Below, one piece after another: positions 28,993 to 39,472 of a DNA stretch of 64,000 nt. How positions within the stretch are numbered: position 1 is the first letter of the stretch; each line of letters starts with the position of its first letter. Position numbers and translations under genes: made by a program. The DNA is from a bacterium (GTDB taxonomy: Bacteria; Calditrichota; Calditrichia; RBG-13-44-9; J042). The DNA is taken from contig WFTQ01000025.1 in the NCBI GenBank assembly GCA_015485355.1, positions 1 through 64,000 of the forward strand, given 5' to 3'. Below the pieces are notes generated by a model. It was not told where the DNA came from, ran no database searches, and was given only the letters and a program-made list of their open reading frames with translations.

Positions 28993-29487
28993 ATGGTTAA
29001 AATACTCATCAGTGCCTGTTTGCTGGGCGAGCGGGTAAGGTACGATGGTGGCGATGCCCGTCTGGAGCATCCCACGGTGGCGCGGTGGCATCGGGAAGGC
29101 CGGCTGATCCTCTTTTGTCCGGAAGTAGCGGGAGGATTACCGGTTCCTCGACCGCCGGCGGAAATTATCCAGGGCGATGGTGGGGATGTCCTTCAGGGGC
29201 GCAGTCAGGTGGTCACCTGGAAAGGGGAAACGGTTACCCGGTACTTTCTGGAGGGGGCCCGCCGGGCATTGGGGATTGCCCTTGCCGATGGTGTGCGACT
29301 GGCCGTGTTGAAAGAATACAGCCCATCCTGTGGTAAGTACTGGATTTATGATGGGAGCTTCTGCCGGCAGCAACGAAAAGGAGCCGGAGTCACGACCGCC
29401 GTGTTGCAAAACGCCGGTATCAAAGTCTTTAACGAGCATGAGATTGAACTGGCGGACGCTTATTTGCAGGAACTGGAATCGTCATGA
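28993..29487 (+). CDS. DUF523 domain protein
   Basis: VKILISACLLGERVRYDG; ILFCPEVAGGLPVPRPPAEI; LKEYSPSCG. Confidence 0.9.
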   Translation: MVKILISACLLGERVRYDGGDARLEHPTVARWHREGRLILFCPEVAGGLPVPRPPAEIIQGDGGDVLQGRSQVVTWKGETVTRYFLEGARRALGIALADGVRLAVLKEYSPSCGKYWIYDGSFCRQQRKGAGVTTAVLQNAGIKVFNEHEIELADAYLQELESS

Positions 29488-31763
29488 ATCTGGAGCAATT
29501 GATAGACTATTTGCGCGGAAATCCACAACTGGGGGCCAATATTACCCACTGGGAGGAAATTCCCCCCAGGGAGGCTCAATGGGAAGACTTTCCGGATGCC
29601 ATTCAGCCGCGTTTGATGGAGGCCTTAAGGGCCAAAGGGATTCAGCGATTGTATGTCCATCAGGCGGAAGCCTTCCGGCATGTGGAGGCGGGTAAGCACG
29701 TGGTACTGGTGACCCCAACGGCATCCGGGAAAACCCTGGGTTATAATTTACCCGTATTGAATACCCTGTTGCAGGAGCCGGATACCCGTGCCCTGTATCT
29801 GTTTCCTACCAAAGCGTTGTCCCAAGATCAGCTGAACGAGTTGCACGATTTGATCACTCGGATGGAGGCCGACATCCGTACGTTTACCTTCGATGGCGAC
29901 ACCCCCGTGGCGGCCCGGAAAGCGATTCGCCGGGCGGGGCATATTGTCATCACCAATCCGGATATGTTGCATCAGGGAATTTTACCTCATCATACCATCT
30001 GGATACAGCTGTTTGAAAATTTACGTTTTGTCGTTATTGACGAGATTCATTATTACCGGGGGGTGTTTGGCAGTCATCTGGCCAACCTTCTGCGCCGATT
30101 AAAGCGGATCGCCCATTTTTACGGCCGTCGGCCGCAATTCATCTGTTGTTCCGCCACCATCGCCAATCCCGGCGAACTGGCCGGCCGACTGCTGGAAGAC
30201 GATGTGGTGGTGGTCGATCGCAATGGGGCGCCTTCGGGTAGAAAACATTTTGTTTTTTACAATCCGCCGGTAGTGAATCGGGAGCTGGGGATTCGCCGTT
30301 CGGTGGTGAATGAAACCCGTCGGTTGGCCCGGTTTTTACTGGATGCAGCGGTTCAGCATATTGTCTTCGCCCGAAGTCGAGTGCGGGTGGAAATTTTAAC
30401 CCGGTATCTCAAAGAGGATGCCCGAACCCTGCACATGGAACAACGGCGGGTTCGGGGGTATCGGGGGGGATACCTGCCCAACGAACGTCGTCAAATCGAG
30501 CAGGGATTGCGTTCCGGGGACATTCTGAGTGTGGTCAGCACCAATGCCCTGGAATTGGGCATCGACATTGGTCAGCTGGATGCCGCCATCCTGGCCGGGT
30601 ATCCGGGCAGCATTGCCAGCACCTGGCAACAGGCGGGTCGGGCCGGGCGACGCAGCACCACCTCCCTGGCCATTCTGGTCGCCAGCAGCTCGCCGCTGGA
30701 TCAATTCATCATCCAGCATCCGGAGTATTTTTTCCACAAATCCCCGGAGATGGGAATCATCGATCCCGATAACCTGTTAATCCTGATGAGCCATCTGAAA
30801 TGCGGTGCCTTCGAAATTCCCTTTGAGGAACAGGAAGAATTCAGTCCCGTGGGTACGGCCGAAATCCTGGATTACCTGGTGGATAAAAGGGTGCTTCGGA
30901 AGACCGGAGGAAAGTATTTCTGGATGAGCGAGATCTACCCCGCCGAGGAGGTCAGCCTGCGAAGTGCTTCCCCGGATAATGTTGTTATCGTGGACACCAC
31001 CGAAGGCGAGCAGGTCATTGGAGAGGTGGATCTTTTCAGTGCCCCCATGTTGGTGCACAAGGAAGCCATCTATTTACACGAAGGCAACATGTACCACGTG
31101 GACAATCTGGACTGGGACCGTAAAAAGGCGTATGTGCATCGGGTGGCCGTGGATTATTTTACCGATGCCATCACCAAGACCACTATTAAAGTTTTGACTG
31201 TCGATGAAGACAAAGATGCCGGGATGTTTCGCCTGGGATACGGAGAAATACAGGTGAGCGGTGTGACCACCGGATATAAAAAGATCAAATTGCACACCCA
31301 CGAAAATGTTGGGGCGGGTCGGGTCTATCTTCCGGAGCTGGAAATGGCCACCAGCGCCGCCTGGGTGGAAATCCCCGATGCCCTTGCCGCGGAACTGAAT
31401 TTTAACGAAAATCAGTTGAGCGGTGCCCTGCAGGCTACAGCCAATCTGATGCGCAATGTTGCCCCGGTGTATCTGATGTGTGATCCCAATGACATTCGTG
31501 CCCTGCCCATGGTGCGCAGCCCTTTTTCCCATATTCCCACCATCTATCTGTACGACAATTACCCCGGGGGTGTGGGACTGAGCTTTAAATTTTTTACCGA
31601 TCCGTTGCCCATTGTGGAGGCGGCGCTGCAGCTGGTAAGTCATTGTCCTTGCGAGGCGGGGTGTCCTTCCTGTGTTGGCCCGATGCTGGAAGTGGGCACC
31701 GCCGCCAAGCAACACAGTTTGATTGTTTTGCAACAACTTACGCAGGCACTGGGGAACAGATAA
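29484..31763 (+). CDS. mrfA: DEAD/DEAH helicase with DUF1998-type Cys cluster, MrfA/YprA-like
   Basis: TPTASGKTLGYNLPVL, VIDEIHYYRG, AGRAGRRS; C-terminal CPCEAGCPSC; yprB homologue nearby. Confidence 0.85.
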   Translation: MNLEQLIDYLRGNPQLGANITHWEEIPPREAQWEDFPDAIQPRLMEALRAKGIQRLYVHQAEAFRHVEAGKHVVLVTPTASGKTLGYNLPVLNTLLQEPDTRALYLFPTKALSQDQLNELHDLITRMEADIRTFTFDGDTPVAARKAIRRAGHIVITNPDMLHQGILPHHTIWIQLFENLRFVVIDEIHYYRGVFGSHLANLLRRLKRIAHFYGRRPQFICCSATIANPGELAGRLLEDDVVVVDRNGAPSGRKHFVFYNPPVVNRELGIRRSVVNETRRLARFLLDAAVQHIVFARSRVRVEILTRYLKEDARTLHMEQRRVRGYRGGYLPNERRQIEQGLRSGDILSVVSTNALELGIDIGQLDAAILAGYPGSIASTWQQAGRAGRRSTTSLAILVASSSPLDQFIIQHPEYFFHKSPEMGIIDPDNLLILMSHLKCGAFEIPFEEQEEFSPVGTAEILDYLVDKRVLRKTGGKYFWMSEIYPAEEVSLRSASPDNVVIVDTTEGEQVIGEVDLFSAPMLVHKEAIYLHEGNMYHVDNLDWDRKKAYVHRVAVDYFTDAITKTTIKVLTVDEDKDAGMFRLGYGEIQVSGVTTGYKKIKLHTHENVGAGRVYLPELEMATSAAWVEIPDALAAELNFNENQLSGALQATANLMRNVAPVYLMCDPNDIRALPMVRSPFSHIPTIYLYDNYPGGVGLSFKFFTDPLPIVEAALQLVSHCPCEAGCPSCVGPMLEVGTAAKQHSLIVLQQLTQALGNR

Positions 31764-31764
31764 A

Positions 31765-32631
31765 ATGCACCTGATAACGGATATCGCCCTAAAGCGGTGG
31801 ATTGTGCTGACAGGATGGCTTTTTGCCGTGGGCCAGTTTGGGGGCCATTCCCGGGTTTATGGAGAGGTCAACTGGATCACAATGGCCCCAGGGATGGAGA
31901 TCGCTCACTTCCCTTTGCCGCGGGAAGCCGGCAAGGGTACCATCGTGGTAGCCCGGCTGGATCCCCATCGACTCTGGTTTGGAATCTATTCATCGAAACA
32001 ACTGGGCCTGGAGAAACTGACCGTAAGAGAATGGGCTCAACGTTTCCAGCTGATGGCCGTGGTCAATGCGGGGATGTACCATACCGATCAGCGTACCCAT
32101 GTGGGCTACCTGAAACACTTTGATGTTGTGAACAACCCCCGACCGGTGCGTCGATACTACAGCGCGGCTGCCTTTCACCCGGTGCGCCAACATCTGCCAC
32201 CTTTTCGGATTTTTGATCTGGATGAAGTACCCCTGGACACGGTGCGCACTCGATACCATACCGTGATTCAAAACCTGCGATTGATTAAACGGCCGGGCGA
32301 GAACCGTTGGTCGCCAGAAAACCGGGAAGCCTGGAGCGTGGTGGCTCTTGGAGAAGACCGGCAAGGCAACGTGTTGTTCCTGTTCTGCCGGCAACCTTTA
32401 ACCATGTATACCTTTAACCGTATAGTTCTCTCGTTGCCCATCCATCTGGTGGCCGCTCAATACCTGGAGGGTGGCCCCGAGGCTTCGTTGTATCTGAAGG
32501 GCGAGCATTTGACGGTCCAACGGATGGGGGCACTGGGCGAAGCTTTTGGAAATGAAGATACGGTGCCGGCTTTTCTGCCCCTGCCCGTTGTCATCGGCGT
32601 TCAGGCGACAACGCCGGTGGAAGACGAGTGA
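31765..32631 (+). CDS. Phosphodiester glycosidase (NAGPA/DUF2233)-like secreted protein
   Basis: AVVNAGMYHTDQRTHVGYLKHFDVVN; YLEGGPEASLYLKG. ATG 31765 preferred over 31723. Confidence 0.78.
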   Translation: MHLITDIALKRWIVLTGWLFAVGQFGGHSRVYGEVNWITMAPGMEIAHFPLPREAGKGTIVVARLDPHRLWFGIYSSKQLGLEKLTVREWAQRFQLMAVVNAGMYHTDQRTHVGYLKHFDVVNNPRPVRRYYSAAAFHPVRQHLPPFRIFDLDEVPLDTVRTRYHTVIQNLRLIKRPGENRWSPENREAWSVVALGEDRQGNVLFLFCRQPLTMYTFNRIVLSLPIHLVAAQYLEGGPEASLYLKGEHLTVQRMGALGEAFGNEDTVPAFLPLPVVIGVQATTPVEDE

Positions 32632-33947
32632 AATCCAATCAGGATGGGGTGAGGATGAGTCTGCGTGATCGGCTGGAACGATTGGAAGGCGCCGTCAAGA
32701 AGTCCGGTTCGGAACGGCTTGTCCCGGAGTCGATGGACTGGATCGCCCCTCTGGAACGGGAACTCAATGTTCGGGTGTTGCAAAAGGAAAATTCATTTTT
32801 TTTACTGAAGGAGGCGGTGCATCCTGTTTTGAATAACCCTGCCTTTGCGTATTTGCAGCAGAAAGGGTTTCAAACCGATTGTTTCTATCGTCTGGTTGGA
32901 CTGGAACGGGAGCAGCCTCTGCCTCTGCGCCGGGCGGTTTTTTTTGATCTGGAAACTACCGGACTGGCGGGAGGAACGGGAACCTATGCCTTTCTCATCG
33001 GTGTGGGGACCCTGGAAAGCGACGCCATTCGGGTGCGACAATACATCCTGCCCGATTACAGTCACGAATGGGTGCTGTTGGACCATCTGCAACTGCTTTT
33101 TAGGGAGTATCCCTTTACCATTTCCTTCAATGGTAAAACCTTCGATATCCCGTTGCTGGGGAACCGTTTTGTCTTGAATCAAATGGAGAATGTGCTGGAA
33201 GAGAAATTACACATCGACCTGCTGCATGCGGCGCGTCGCATCTGGCGGCGGGTGTTGCCGTCCTGCGATTTGCAACAGCTGGAAAAGGAAATTTTGCAGG
33301 TGGAGCGGGTCGACGACATTCCCGGAGAGCTTATCCCTCAGATTTTTTTTGATTTTATCCGAAAACGGGACGCCTGGCTGCTCGGCGATATACTGGAACA
33401 CAATTACCACGACATCGTGAATATGGTGCTGCTGGGTGTTTATCTGGCCGCAGTGGCGGAAGACCCGCTGCAATTCCTGAATTCTCCCCGGGAAATTGCC
33501 GCCCTGGCCGATTATTATTTCCGGCGACGCTGGGATGAGCCCGCCTTACCCCTCTTAAAATACTTGATCCACCGCTCGCAGCACTTTCCCGTCCGATTGA
33601 ATATGCAACCTTTTTTTCAACTGGCCATGATCCTGAAACGCCAGGGCAAGCCCCGCGAGGCCACTGAATACCTGTGGCGATTGATGAAACAAAATGTGAC
33701 CCATCCCATGGTCATCGAAGAACTGGCCAAATTCTACGAACATCGAGAGAAAAACTACCCCCTGGCTCTTGAAATCGTGGAACGCGGATTGAACCGTTTG
33801 CGACAGATGGAGCAGCTGGATCGGGGCAAAGTCAAGGGGCGGTATTTTCAGGCTCTGGAACACCGACGGCAGCGATTGCGAAATAAAATCGCCCGCCAAC
33901 AAACCGGCACCCCTCGTCATCGGAATTGTTGGACGAACAACGGGTAA
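32628..33947 (+). CDS. mrfB: YprB/MrfB-like ribonuclease-H-fold exonuclease
   Basis: VFFDLETTGLAGGTGTYAFLIGVG; TISFNGKTFDIPLLGNRF; HNYHDIVNM. Confidence 0.85.
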   Translation: MKSNQDGVRMSLRDRLERLEGAVKKSGSERLVPESMDWIAPLERELNVRVLQKENSFFLLKEAVHPVLNNPAFAYLQQKGFQTDCFYRLVGLEREQPLPLRRAVFFDLETTGLAGGTGTYAFLIGVGTLESDAIRVRQYILPDYSHEWVLLDHLQLLFREYPFTISFNGKTFDIPLLGNRFVLNQMENVLEEKLHIDLLHAARRIWRRVLPSCDLQQLEKEILQVERVDDIPGELIPQIFFDFIRKRDAWLLGDILEHNYHDIVNMVLLGVYLAAVAEDPLQFLNSPREIAALADYYFRRRWDEPALPLLKYLIHRSQHFPVRLNMQPFFQLAMILKRQGKPREATEYLWRLMKQNVTHPMVIEELAKFYEHREKNYPLALEIVERGLNRLRQMEQLDRGKVKGRYFQALEHRRQRLRNKIARQQTGTPRHRNCWTNNG

Positions 33948-34268
33948 AGTGTCCCACCGGCTTTCGTTTGAACCGGTGACGGCACCCGGCTTCTTTCCGT
34001 AAACACCGTTGCCCTCCGAAGGGAAAATTGGCACCGCTGCAGATTGACGGCCGTGAAAGGCGATCTTTATCCGCAAGGGTGTGTCGAAGTGTATACTCCG
34101 GAAAAATGAAGAATTTTTGTAACTCCCGACCCGATTTTGAATTCCATAATATGGAGTGGATTGCAGCAATGGAGGTGCCAGAAACCGGAAAAAAGGCCGA
34201 AGGTCCCACAGCCCGGACGGTTCTGCGAACCTCCAAGAATCCCGGGGATATGCCAGGAAAAGATCACC

Positions 34269-36026
34269 ATGTGGACCGCAATTCGACGATGGATTCCCAT
34301 TTTGCACTGGATTCGAAGCTATTCTCGATCCGATTTTATCGCGGACTTGCAGGCCGGTGTAACGGTGGCGGTGATGCTGATTCCCCAGGGGATGGCTTAT
34401 GCCTTGCTGGCGGGCTTGCCGCCCATCATGGGGTTATACGCCTCCATAGTGCCCCTCATGGTTTACGCGGTGCTGGGAACCTCCAGGCAGTTGGCAGTGG
34501 GTCCGGTAGCCATGGTTTCGCTTCTGGTCGCCGCAGGCATCGCACCCCTGGCGGAAGAGGGTTCCCATTCGTACATCCAGTATGCCATTGTATTGGCCGG
34601 TATGGTGGGCCTCCTTCAATTGCTGATGGGCCTTTTACGAATGGGGTTTCTGGTCAATTTTTTGTCTCATCCCGTCATCAGCGGTTTTACGTCTGCCGCC
34701 GCACTGATCATCGGCTTCAGTCAGTTAAAACACATTCTGGGAATTCCCATCGACCGCAGCCACCATGTTCACACCATCCTGTGGCAAACGCTTCAACAAT
34801 TGCCGCAAATTCACCCTCCCACATTAGGGATCGGCCTGGGAAGCCTATTCCTTTTACTGTACTTCAAGCGGCGGCGTCCCGCTTTCCCTGCGCCTCTGGT
34901 TGTGGTGCTGCTGGGTACCCTAAGCGTTTGGCAGCTGGATTTGGCCGGTGAAGGGGTGCAGATTGTGGGAAACATTCCTGCGGGATTGCCCACTCCTACC
35001 CTTCCGACCATCGATGGCAACGCGATACGGCACTTGCTGCCCATGGCCCTCACCATTGCCGTGGTTGGATTTTTGGAATCCATTGCGGTGGCCCGAGCCG
35101 TAGCGGCGAAACATCGATACTCGGTGGATGCCGATCAGGAACTCATCGGCCTGGGATTGGCCAATATCGCGGGATCGTTTTTCCAAGGGTATCCGGTGAC
35201 GGGAGGTTTCTCGCGGACGGCGGTCAATGATCAGGCTGGTGCGCGCACGGGAATGGCTTCCATTATTACCGCAGTGGGCATTGGTCTCGCTTTGCTCTTC
35301 TTGACATCGGTTTTTCAGAATCTTCCCCGGGCCGTGCTGGCCGCAATTATCATGGCGGCGGTTTTTGGTCTGGTGAACCTGCAGAAAATCCGGTATTTGT
35401 GGCAAGTGCAACGCAGCGAGGCGTTTCTGATGTTATTGACGTTTTTGGCTACCCTTTTTCTGGGAATTGAGCCCGGCATTCTTCTGGGTATGGCTATGTC
35501 CCTGATCTTCTTTATTGTTCGCAGTACCCGGCCTCATCATGCCATTCTGGGGCGGTTGCCCGGTACCCCACATTATCGCAACCGAGAGCGATTTCCCGAT
35601 GTCCGCCAAGAACCCGGCATTGAAGTGATTCGCATCGATGCATCGTTTTATTTCGCCAACGCGAATTTTTTGAGGCAACGGCTGGAGCAATTATTATACG
35701 CCGACCAACAGCCGGAAGTGGTGGTACTGGATGCCAGCAGCGTCAATTACCTGGATGCCACCGCTCTGGATACCCTGGCGGATATGGTGTGCCGGTTTGA
35801 AGAAAATCGGGTCGAATTGTTTCTGGCAAGTGTAAAGGGCCCGGTGCGGGACGTATTGAAGGCCTCCGGGTTGTATGACCGTCTGGGAGCAACGCGGTTC
35901 TTCTTCAGCGTTGCCGACGCCGTGGAGTGCTGGAAACGGCGAAAACAGGGAAATAGCGGAGAAGGCTGTTTTTCCGAAGCCGAGCCGGTGGCCGGATATG
36001 GGTCGACCCAATTGCCCAGGAAATAG
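34269..36026 (+). CDS. SulP-family anion transporter with STAS domain
   Basis: DFIADLQAGVTVAVMLIPQGMAYALLAGLPPIMGLYAS; C-terminal STAS VVVLDASSVNYLDATALDTL. Start trimmed to ATG 34269. Confidence 0.92.
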   Translation: MWTAIRRWIPILHWIRSYSRSDFIADLQAGVTVAVMLIPQGMAYALLAGLPPIMGLYASIVPLMVYAVLGTSRQLAVGPVAMVSLLVAAGIAPLAEEGSHSYIQYAIVLAGMVGLLQLLMGLLRMGFLVNFLSHPVISGFTSAAALIIGFSQLKHILGIPIDRSHHVHTILWQTLQQLPQIHPPTLGIGLGSLFLLLYFKRRRPAFPAPLVVVLLGTLSVWQLDLAGEGVQIVGNIPAGLPTPTLPTIDGNAIRHLLPMALTIAVVGFLESIAVARAVAAKHRYSVDADQELIGLGLANIAGSFFQGYPVTGGFSRTAVNDQAGARTGMASIITAVGIGLALLFLTSVFQNLPRAVLAAIIMAAVFGLVNLQKIRYLWQVQRSEAFLMLLTFLATLFLGIEPGILLGMAMSLIFFIVRSTRPHHAILGRLPGTPHYRNRERFPDVRQEPGIEVIRIDASFYFANANFLRQRLEQLLYADQQPEVVVLDASSVNYLDATALDTLADMVCRFEENRVELFLASVKGPVRDVLKASGLYDRLGATRFFFSVADAVECWKRRKQGNSGEGCFSEAEPVAGYGSTQLPRK

Positions 36027-36184
36027 CAGGAATCCCCCGGGAAACGCCCGAATCGGAAGAACGGCCATCGGGGGCGGAAAGACACGGCACCGATAGGAAA
36101 ACGCTGCTCGGGTGCAGAACAGGAGGGATCACTATCTTGCCAGAAAATAAAAACGGGGCGGCGGCCCGGCTACCCCTCATGGTA

Positions 36185-36278
<94 letters not shown>

Positions 36279-36418
36279 CGTAAAACATTCTCCATGAACC
36301 GCTCCCAGAGCGCCCAAAAGTTAAAAAGTTCCCCCTAAGGACGCAAGGCTTTTTTGATTCCTGAGAGGAAATCCCCCCACCAATCCTCAAGGCGGATATC
36401 GATTCTCTGCAAAACCCT

Positions 36419-37600
36419 TCATCCGGTGTCTTTGACCGTTTTCAGTTCTTCCAGGTAGGCCAGTGAATAGATACGATCCAGCATCAAATGATCCAGAAAG
36501 GCCGGCGTTAGACGAACAAAGTTGAAGATCAAGCCTCGATGGAGTGGCGAGATAGAATTGAGCAGCTGATTGTAGTGCCAGGACAATTTATTGACCAGTG
36601 TGGCTCGGGGTTTGCGAAGGTGTTCGTATAATTGCAGGGCCCGGGAAAAGTGGGGTTGGTGCCGAAGGCAATGGGCCAGAACATAAGCGCTTTCCATGGC
36701 CTGTGCGGCTCCCTGTCCCAGATTGGGAGTTGTGGCATGTGCCGCGTCTCCCAGTAAGGCGATACGTCCGTCATGCCATCGTTCCAGGGGCGGAATGTCG
36801 AACAAATCTGTCTGGATAAAACTTTCCGGGTCGGCTTGCCGGATTAAGCGATGAAGAAAGGAAGGAAATTTGTGAAACCGTTCCAATAAAAAGGATGGAA
36901 GTTGGGAATCGGAAATGCGGTGTCCGGGCTTTTGGTTATGGGTGAAATAGACATAGACGTTTTGAGGGTCAATGTACCCCAGACCGGCGCGCAATCCCGA
37001 CTCCGGCCCCCAGATTTCATACATCCTCTTGACGGATAGTGAGGGATCATTAAAGGGAACCACCGTTCTCCAGCAGGTTTGTCCCGAATACCGCAGGGAG
37101 ACCTTCCCTAAAACAAGCCGGCGCACAGTCGATCGGATGCCATCGGCACCGATGAGTAAATCGCCTCTGGCTGTAGAACCATCGACAAATTCGGCGACCA
37201 CGTGGGGGCCCTCCGTCCGCAGGGCCCTGAAACGCCGACCCGGGTGAACCCGATGAGAGTCCAGGGACTCCCATAAGATCCGATGCAGATCGGCACGGTG
37301 AATGCCATAGGTGCCAAAACCGAATTTTTGGATGGTGCGCTCTGTGCTTATTTGTTTCAGTCGATTACCGGAAAAGTCCCGCAGTTCGATACCCTGGTAC
37401 AGTATGCCCCTCTGCCGAATAGCCGATGCAAGGCCCAGCCGGTGCAAAATTTGCATGGCATTGGGAGGTAACCAAATGCCGGCACCTACAGGCCTGATTT
37501 CCCGCGAAGCTTCAAATACCTGATAGTCGATCCCCATATGCCGGCAGGACAGGGCTAAAGTCAATCCTCCAATACCTGCACCTACGATGAGTACGGTCAT
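36419..37600 (-). CDS. FAD-dependent monooxygenase (UbiH/salicylate-hydroxylase-like)
   Basis: VLIVGAGIGGLTLALSCRHMG; LLIGADGIRSTVRRLV; RIALLGDAAHATTPNLGQGAAQAMESAYVLA. Confidence 0.9.
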   Translation of the reverse strand: MTVLIVGAGIGGLTLALSCRHMGIDYQVFEASREIRPVGAGIWLPPNAMQILHRLGLASAIRQRGILYQGIELRDFSGNRLKQISTERTIQKFGFGTYGIHRADLHRILWESLDSHRVHPGRRFRALRTEGPHVVAEFVDGSTARGDLLIGADGIRSTVRRLVLGKVSLRYSGQTCWRTVVPFNDPSLSVKRMYEIWGPESGLRAGLGYIDPQNVYVYFTHNQKPGHRISDSQLPSFLLERFHKFPSFLHRLIRQADPESFIQTDLFDIPPLERWHDGRIALLGDAAHATTPNLGQGAAQAMESAYVLAHCLRHQPHFSRALQLYEHLRKPRATLVNKLSWHYNQLLNSISPLHRGLIFNFVRLTPAFLDHLMLDRIYSLAYLEELKTVKDTG

Positions 37601-37755
37601 GAACACCACATCGGGTTTTCCTTAAAGATAATTCCGGGGGCGAGCGGGGAAAAGGGGTTTTTAAACGGAAGACCGAATTCCTCGGCTTCTTTAAAACGGG
37701 AAACGGAAGGTCGAAACACCATTTCTATGGCGTAGGGGCAAAAGGCGAAGAGCAG

Positions 37756-37783
37756 CCTAAAATATAATTTAGGACAACCTAAA
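37756..37783. promoter_or_regulatory. DtxR/MntR-type operator: three alternating half-sites
   Basis: CCTAAA-atataa-TTTAGG-acaa-CCTAAA; the inner TTTAGG-N4-CCTAAA is a perfect inverted repeat upstream of a DtxR-family gene. Confidence 0.7.
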
Positions 37784-37790
37784 TATTTTC

Positions 37791-37819
37791 TTGCATTCGC
37801 TTAATCTTTGCCTTAATAT
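37791..37819 (+). promoter_or_regulatory. Candidate sigma70 promoter of the DtxR-family gene
   Basis: TTGCAT-N17-TAATAT ending 26 nt before ATG 37845. Confidence 0.5.
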
Positions 37820-37844
37820 AAAGCCTTTCAAACGAGGAATGGAC

Positions 37845-38510
37845 ATGAATCGAGTGATTGAAGATTATTTGAAAACCATCTACGATATCCATGCCACAGA
37901 AGGGAAGGTAACGACCACGGCGATTGCTCAGCGGCTGAAAATTGCACCGGCTTCGGTCACCGGCATGTTAAAAAAGCTGGCACGCATGAACCTGGTGCAG
38001 TACGAAAAGTATCAGGGGGTGCGTTTAACGTCGGCGGGGGAACAAATCGCCCTGGAGGTCATTCGTCATCATCGCCTGATCGAGTTGTTCTTGGCCCAGG
38101 CCCTTAATGTTCCCTGGGATCAGGTGCACGAGGAGGCCGAAAAGTGGGAGCATGTGTTATCCGAAGAGATGGAGGACCGGATCGATCGCTGGCTGGGATC
38201 GCCCAAAACAGACCCGCATGGGGCTCCCATCCCCGATAAAAACGGGCATATCGAGGAACCGCCCAAAGTGCGTCTCTGTGAAGTGGTGCCTGTGAGTCGG
38301 GTGGTGGTGGCCGAGGTTAGCGATCACGATCCGGAATTGTTGCGCTATCTGGGCAAACTGAATGTGTATCCCGGAACCTCCCTGGAAGTGGTGCAAGTGG
38401 AACCGTTCGATCGGTCCATGGAGGTGCGCATCGGGGAACAAATTCGGGTACTCAGTGCCCTAGTAACCCGTTGTATCTGGGTTACCGACGTGCAAGCGTT
38501 GGATGCTTAA
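37845..38510 (+). CDS. DtxR/MntR-family metalloregulator
   Basis: IEDYLKTIYDIHATEGKVTTTAIAQRLKIAPASVTGMLKKLARMNLVQYEKYQGVRLTSAGEQIALEVIRHHRLIELFLAQ; C-terminal FeoA/SH3-like region. Confidence 0.93.
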   Translation: MNRVIEDYLKTIYDIHATEGKVTTTAIAQRLKIAPASVTGMLKKLARMNLVQYEKYQGVRLTSAGEQIALEVIRHHRLIELFLAQALNVPWDQVHEEAEKWEHVLSEEMEDRIDRWLGSPKTDPHGAPIPDKNGHIEEPPKVRLCEVVPVSRVVVAEVSDHDPELLRYLGKLNVYPGTSLEVVQVEPFDRSMEVRIGEQIRVLSALVTRCIWVTDVQALDA

Positions 38511-38548
38511 AAGGCAAATGTTGAGAATTTAAATCAACAGGAGGCAAG

Positions 38549-39394
38549 ATGGGATTGATCCTACGGCATCATGTGATGGTATCTCTGCTCCGAGGATGGT
38601 TCCGGCATATCGGAAGAAACGTTTTTCTGGTGGGCTGGACGATTGCCCTGCTGGTAACATTCGGGGAAAGTGGGGCGCAGGAGGTATCGCCCATCGTGGG
38701 CGAGCGGCCGGGCTATGGGGAAAGTACCCTGACCGTACCCCCTGGCTTCGTTCAGGTGGAAATGGGGTATACCTTTTTTCGTCAGGATCCGGTGGATCAG
38801 CAGACCATCGGGGAATTATTGATCCGGCTCCCGATCACCCGTCGTGTGGAATTGCGTTTTCTGGGAAATTCGTATCTGGTTCAAAAGTCCAATCGGGGTA
38901 ACCCCGTGCGCGGGTTGGAGGACGCCGGTCTGGGAGTGAAGTTTCAGCTGAGCCGGGCCGAGGGAAGTGCCTTCAACATTTGGAAACCTCAGGCGGCTTT
39001 GTTCCTTAGTACCTCCATCCCCACAGGCAATCGAGCTTTTCGTTCGAACGACCCACAGCCTTCGGTTAAACTGGGGGTGGAATATCCCCTTTCTCATACA
39101 TTGTCTATCACGGGTTTCTGGATTGCGGATTGGATTTCCAGGGACAATCGGTATACCGCGGATTGGTCCGGCAGTCTCTCCCTGGGCATCACCCTGACCC
39201 CCAACCTGGCCGGCTTTATGGAGATGTACGCCATCTTCCCCGGGCGAAGCGGTGAAGGAACCACCGGTTTTGTGGATGGGGGGCTGACCTTTTGGGTGAA
39301 TGACAATCTGGCCTGGGACGCCCATTCCGGCATTCAGGTGATAGGCGCCGGAAGCGGTTTTTTTATTGGCAGTGGTCTGATTGCGCGATTTTAA
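38549..39394 (+). CDS. Secreted beta-barrel (Phenol_MetA_deg/transporter-like) protein
   Basis: Signal peptide, alternating hydrophobic strands, ERPGYGESTLTVPPGFVQVEMGYTF. Confidence 0.6.
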   Translation: MGLILRHHVMVSLLRGWFRHIGRNVFLVGWTIALLVTFGESGAQEVSPIVGERPGYGESTLTVPPGFVQVEMGYTFFRQDPVDQQTIGELLIRLPITRRVELRFLGNSYLVQKSNRGNPVRGLEDAGLGVKFQLSRAEGSAFNIWKPQAALFLSTSIPTGNRAFRSNDPQPSVKLGVEYPLSHTLSITGFWIADWISRDNRYTADWSGSLSLGITLTPNLAGFMEMYAIFPGRSGEGTTGFVDGGLTFWVNDNLAWDAHSGIQVIGAGSGFFIGSGLIARF

Positions 39395-39472
39395 AACGGG
39401 CATTGTGAAGGCCACTATGGGGGCCGGGCGGCGATTTGGCTGACAACCGGGAAAAAATTAGGTATTGGGGCC

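Noticed and set aside
34143-34155. TCCATA-A-TATGGA palindrome upstream of the SulP gene
   Set aside because: Single short palindrome in AT-rich DNA, no matching regulator; likely chance.
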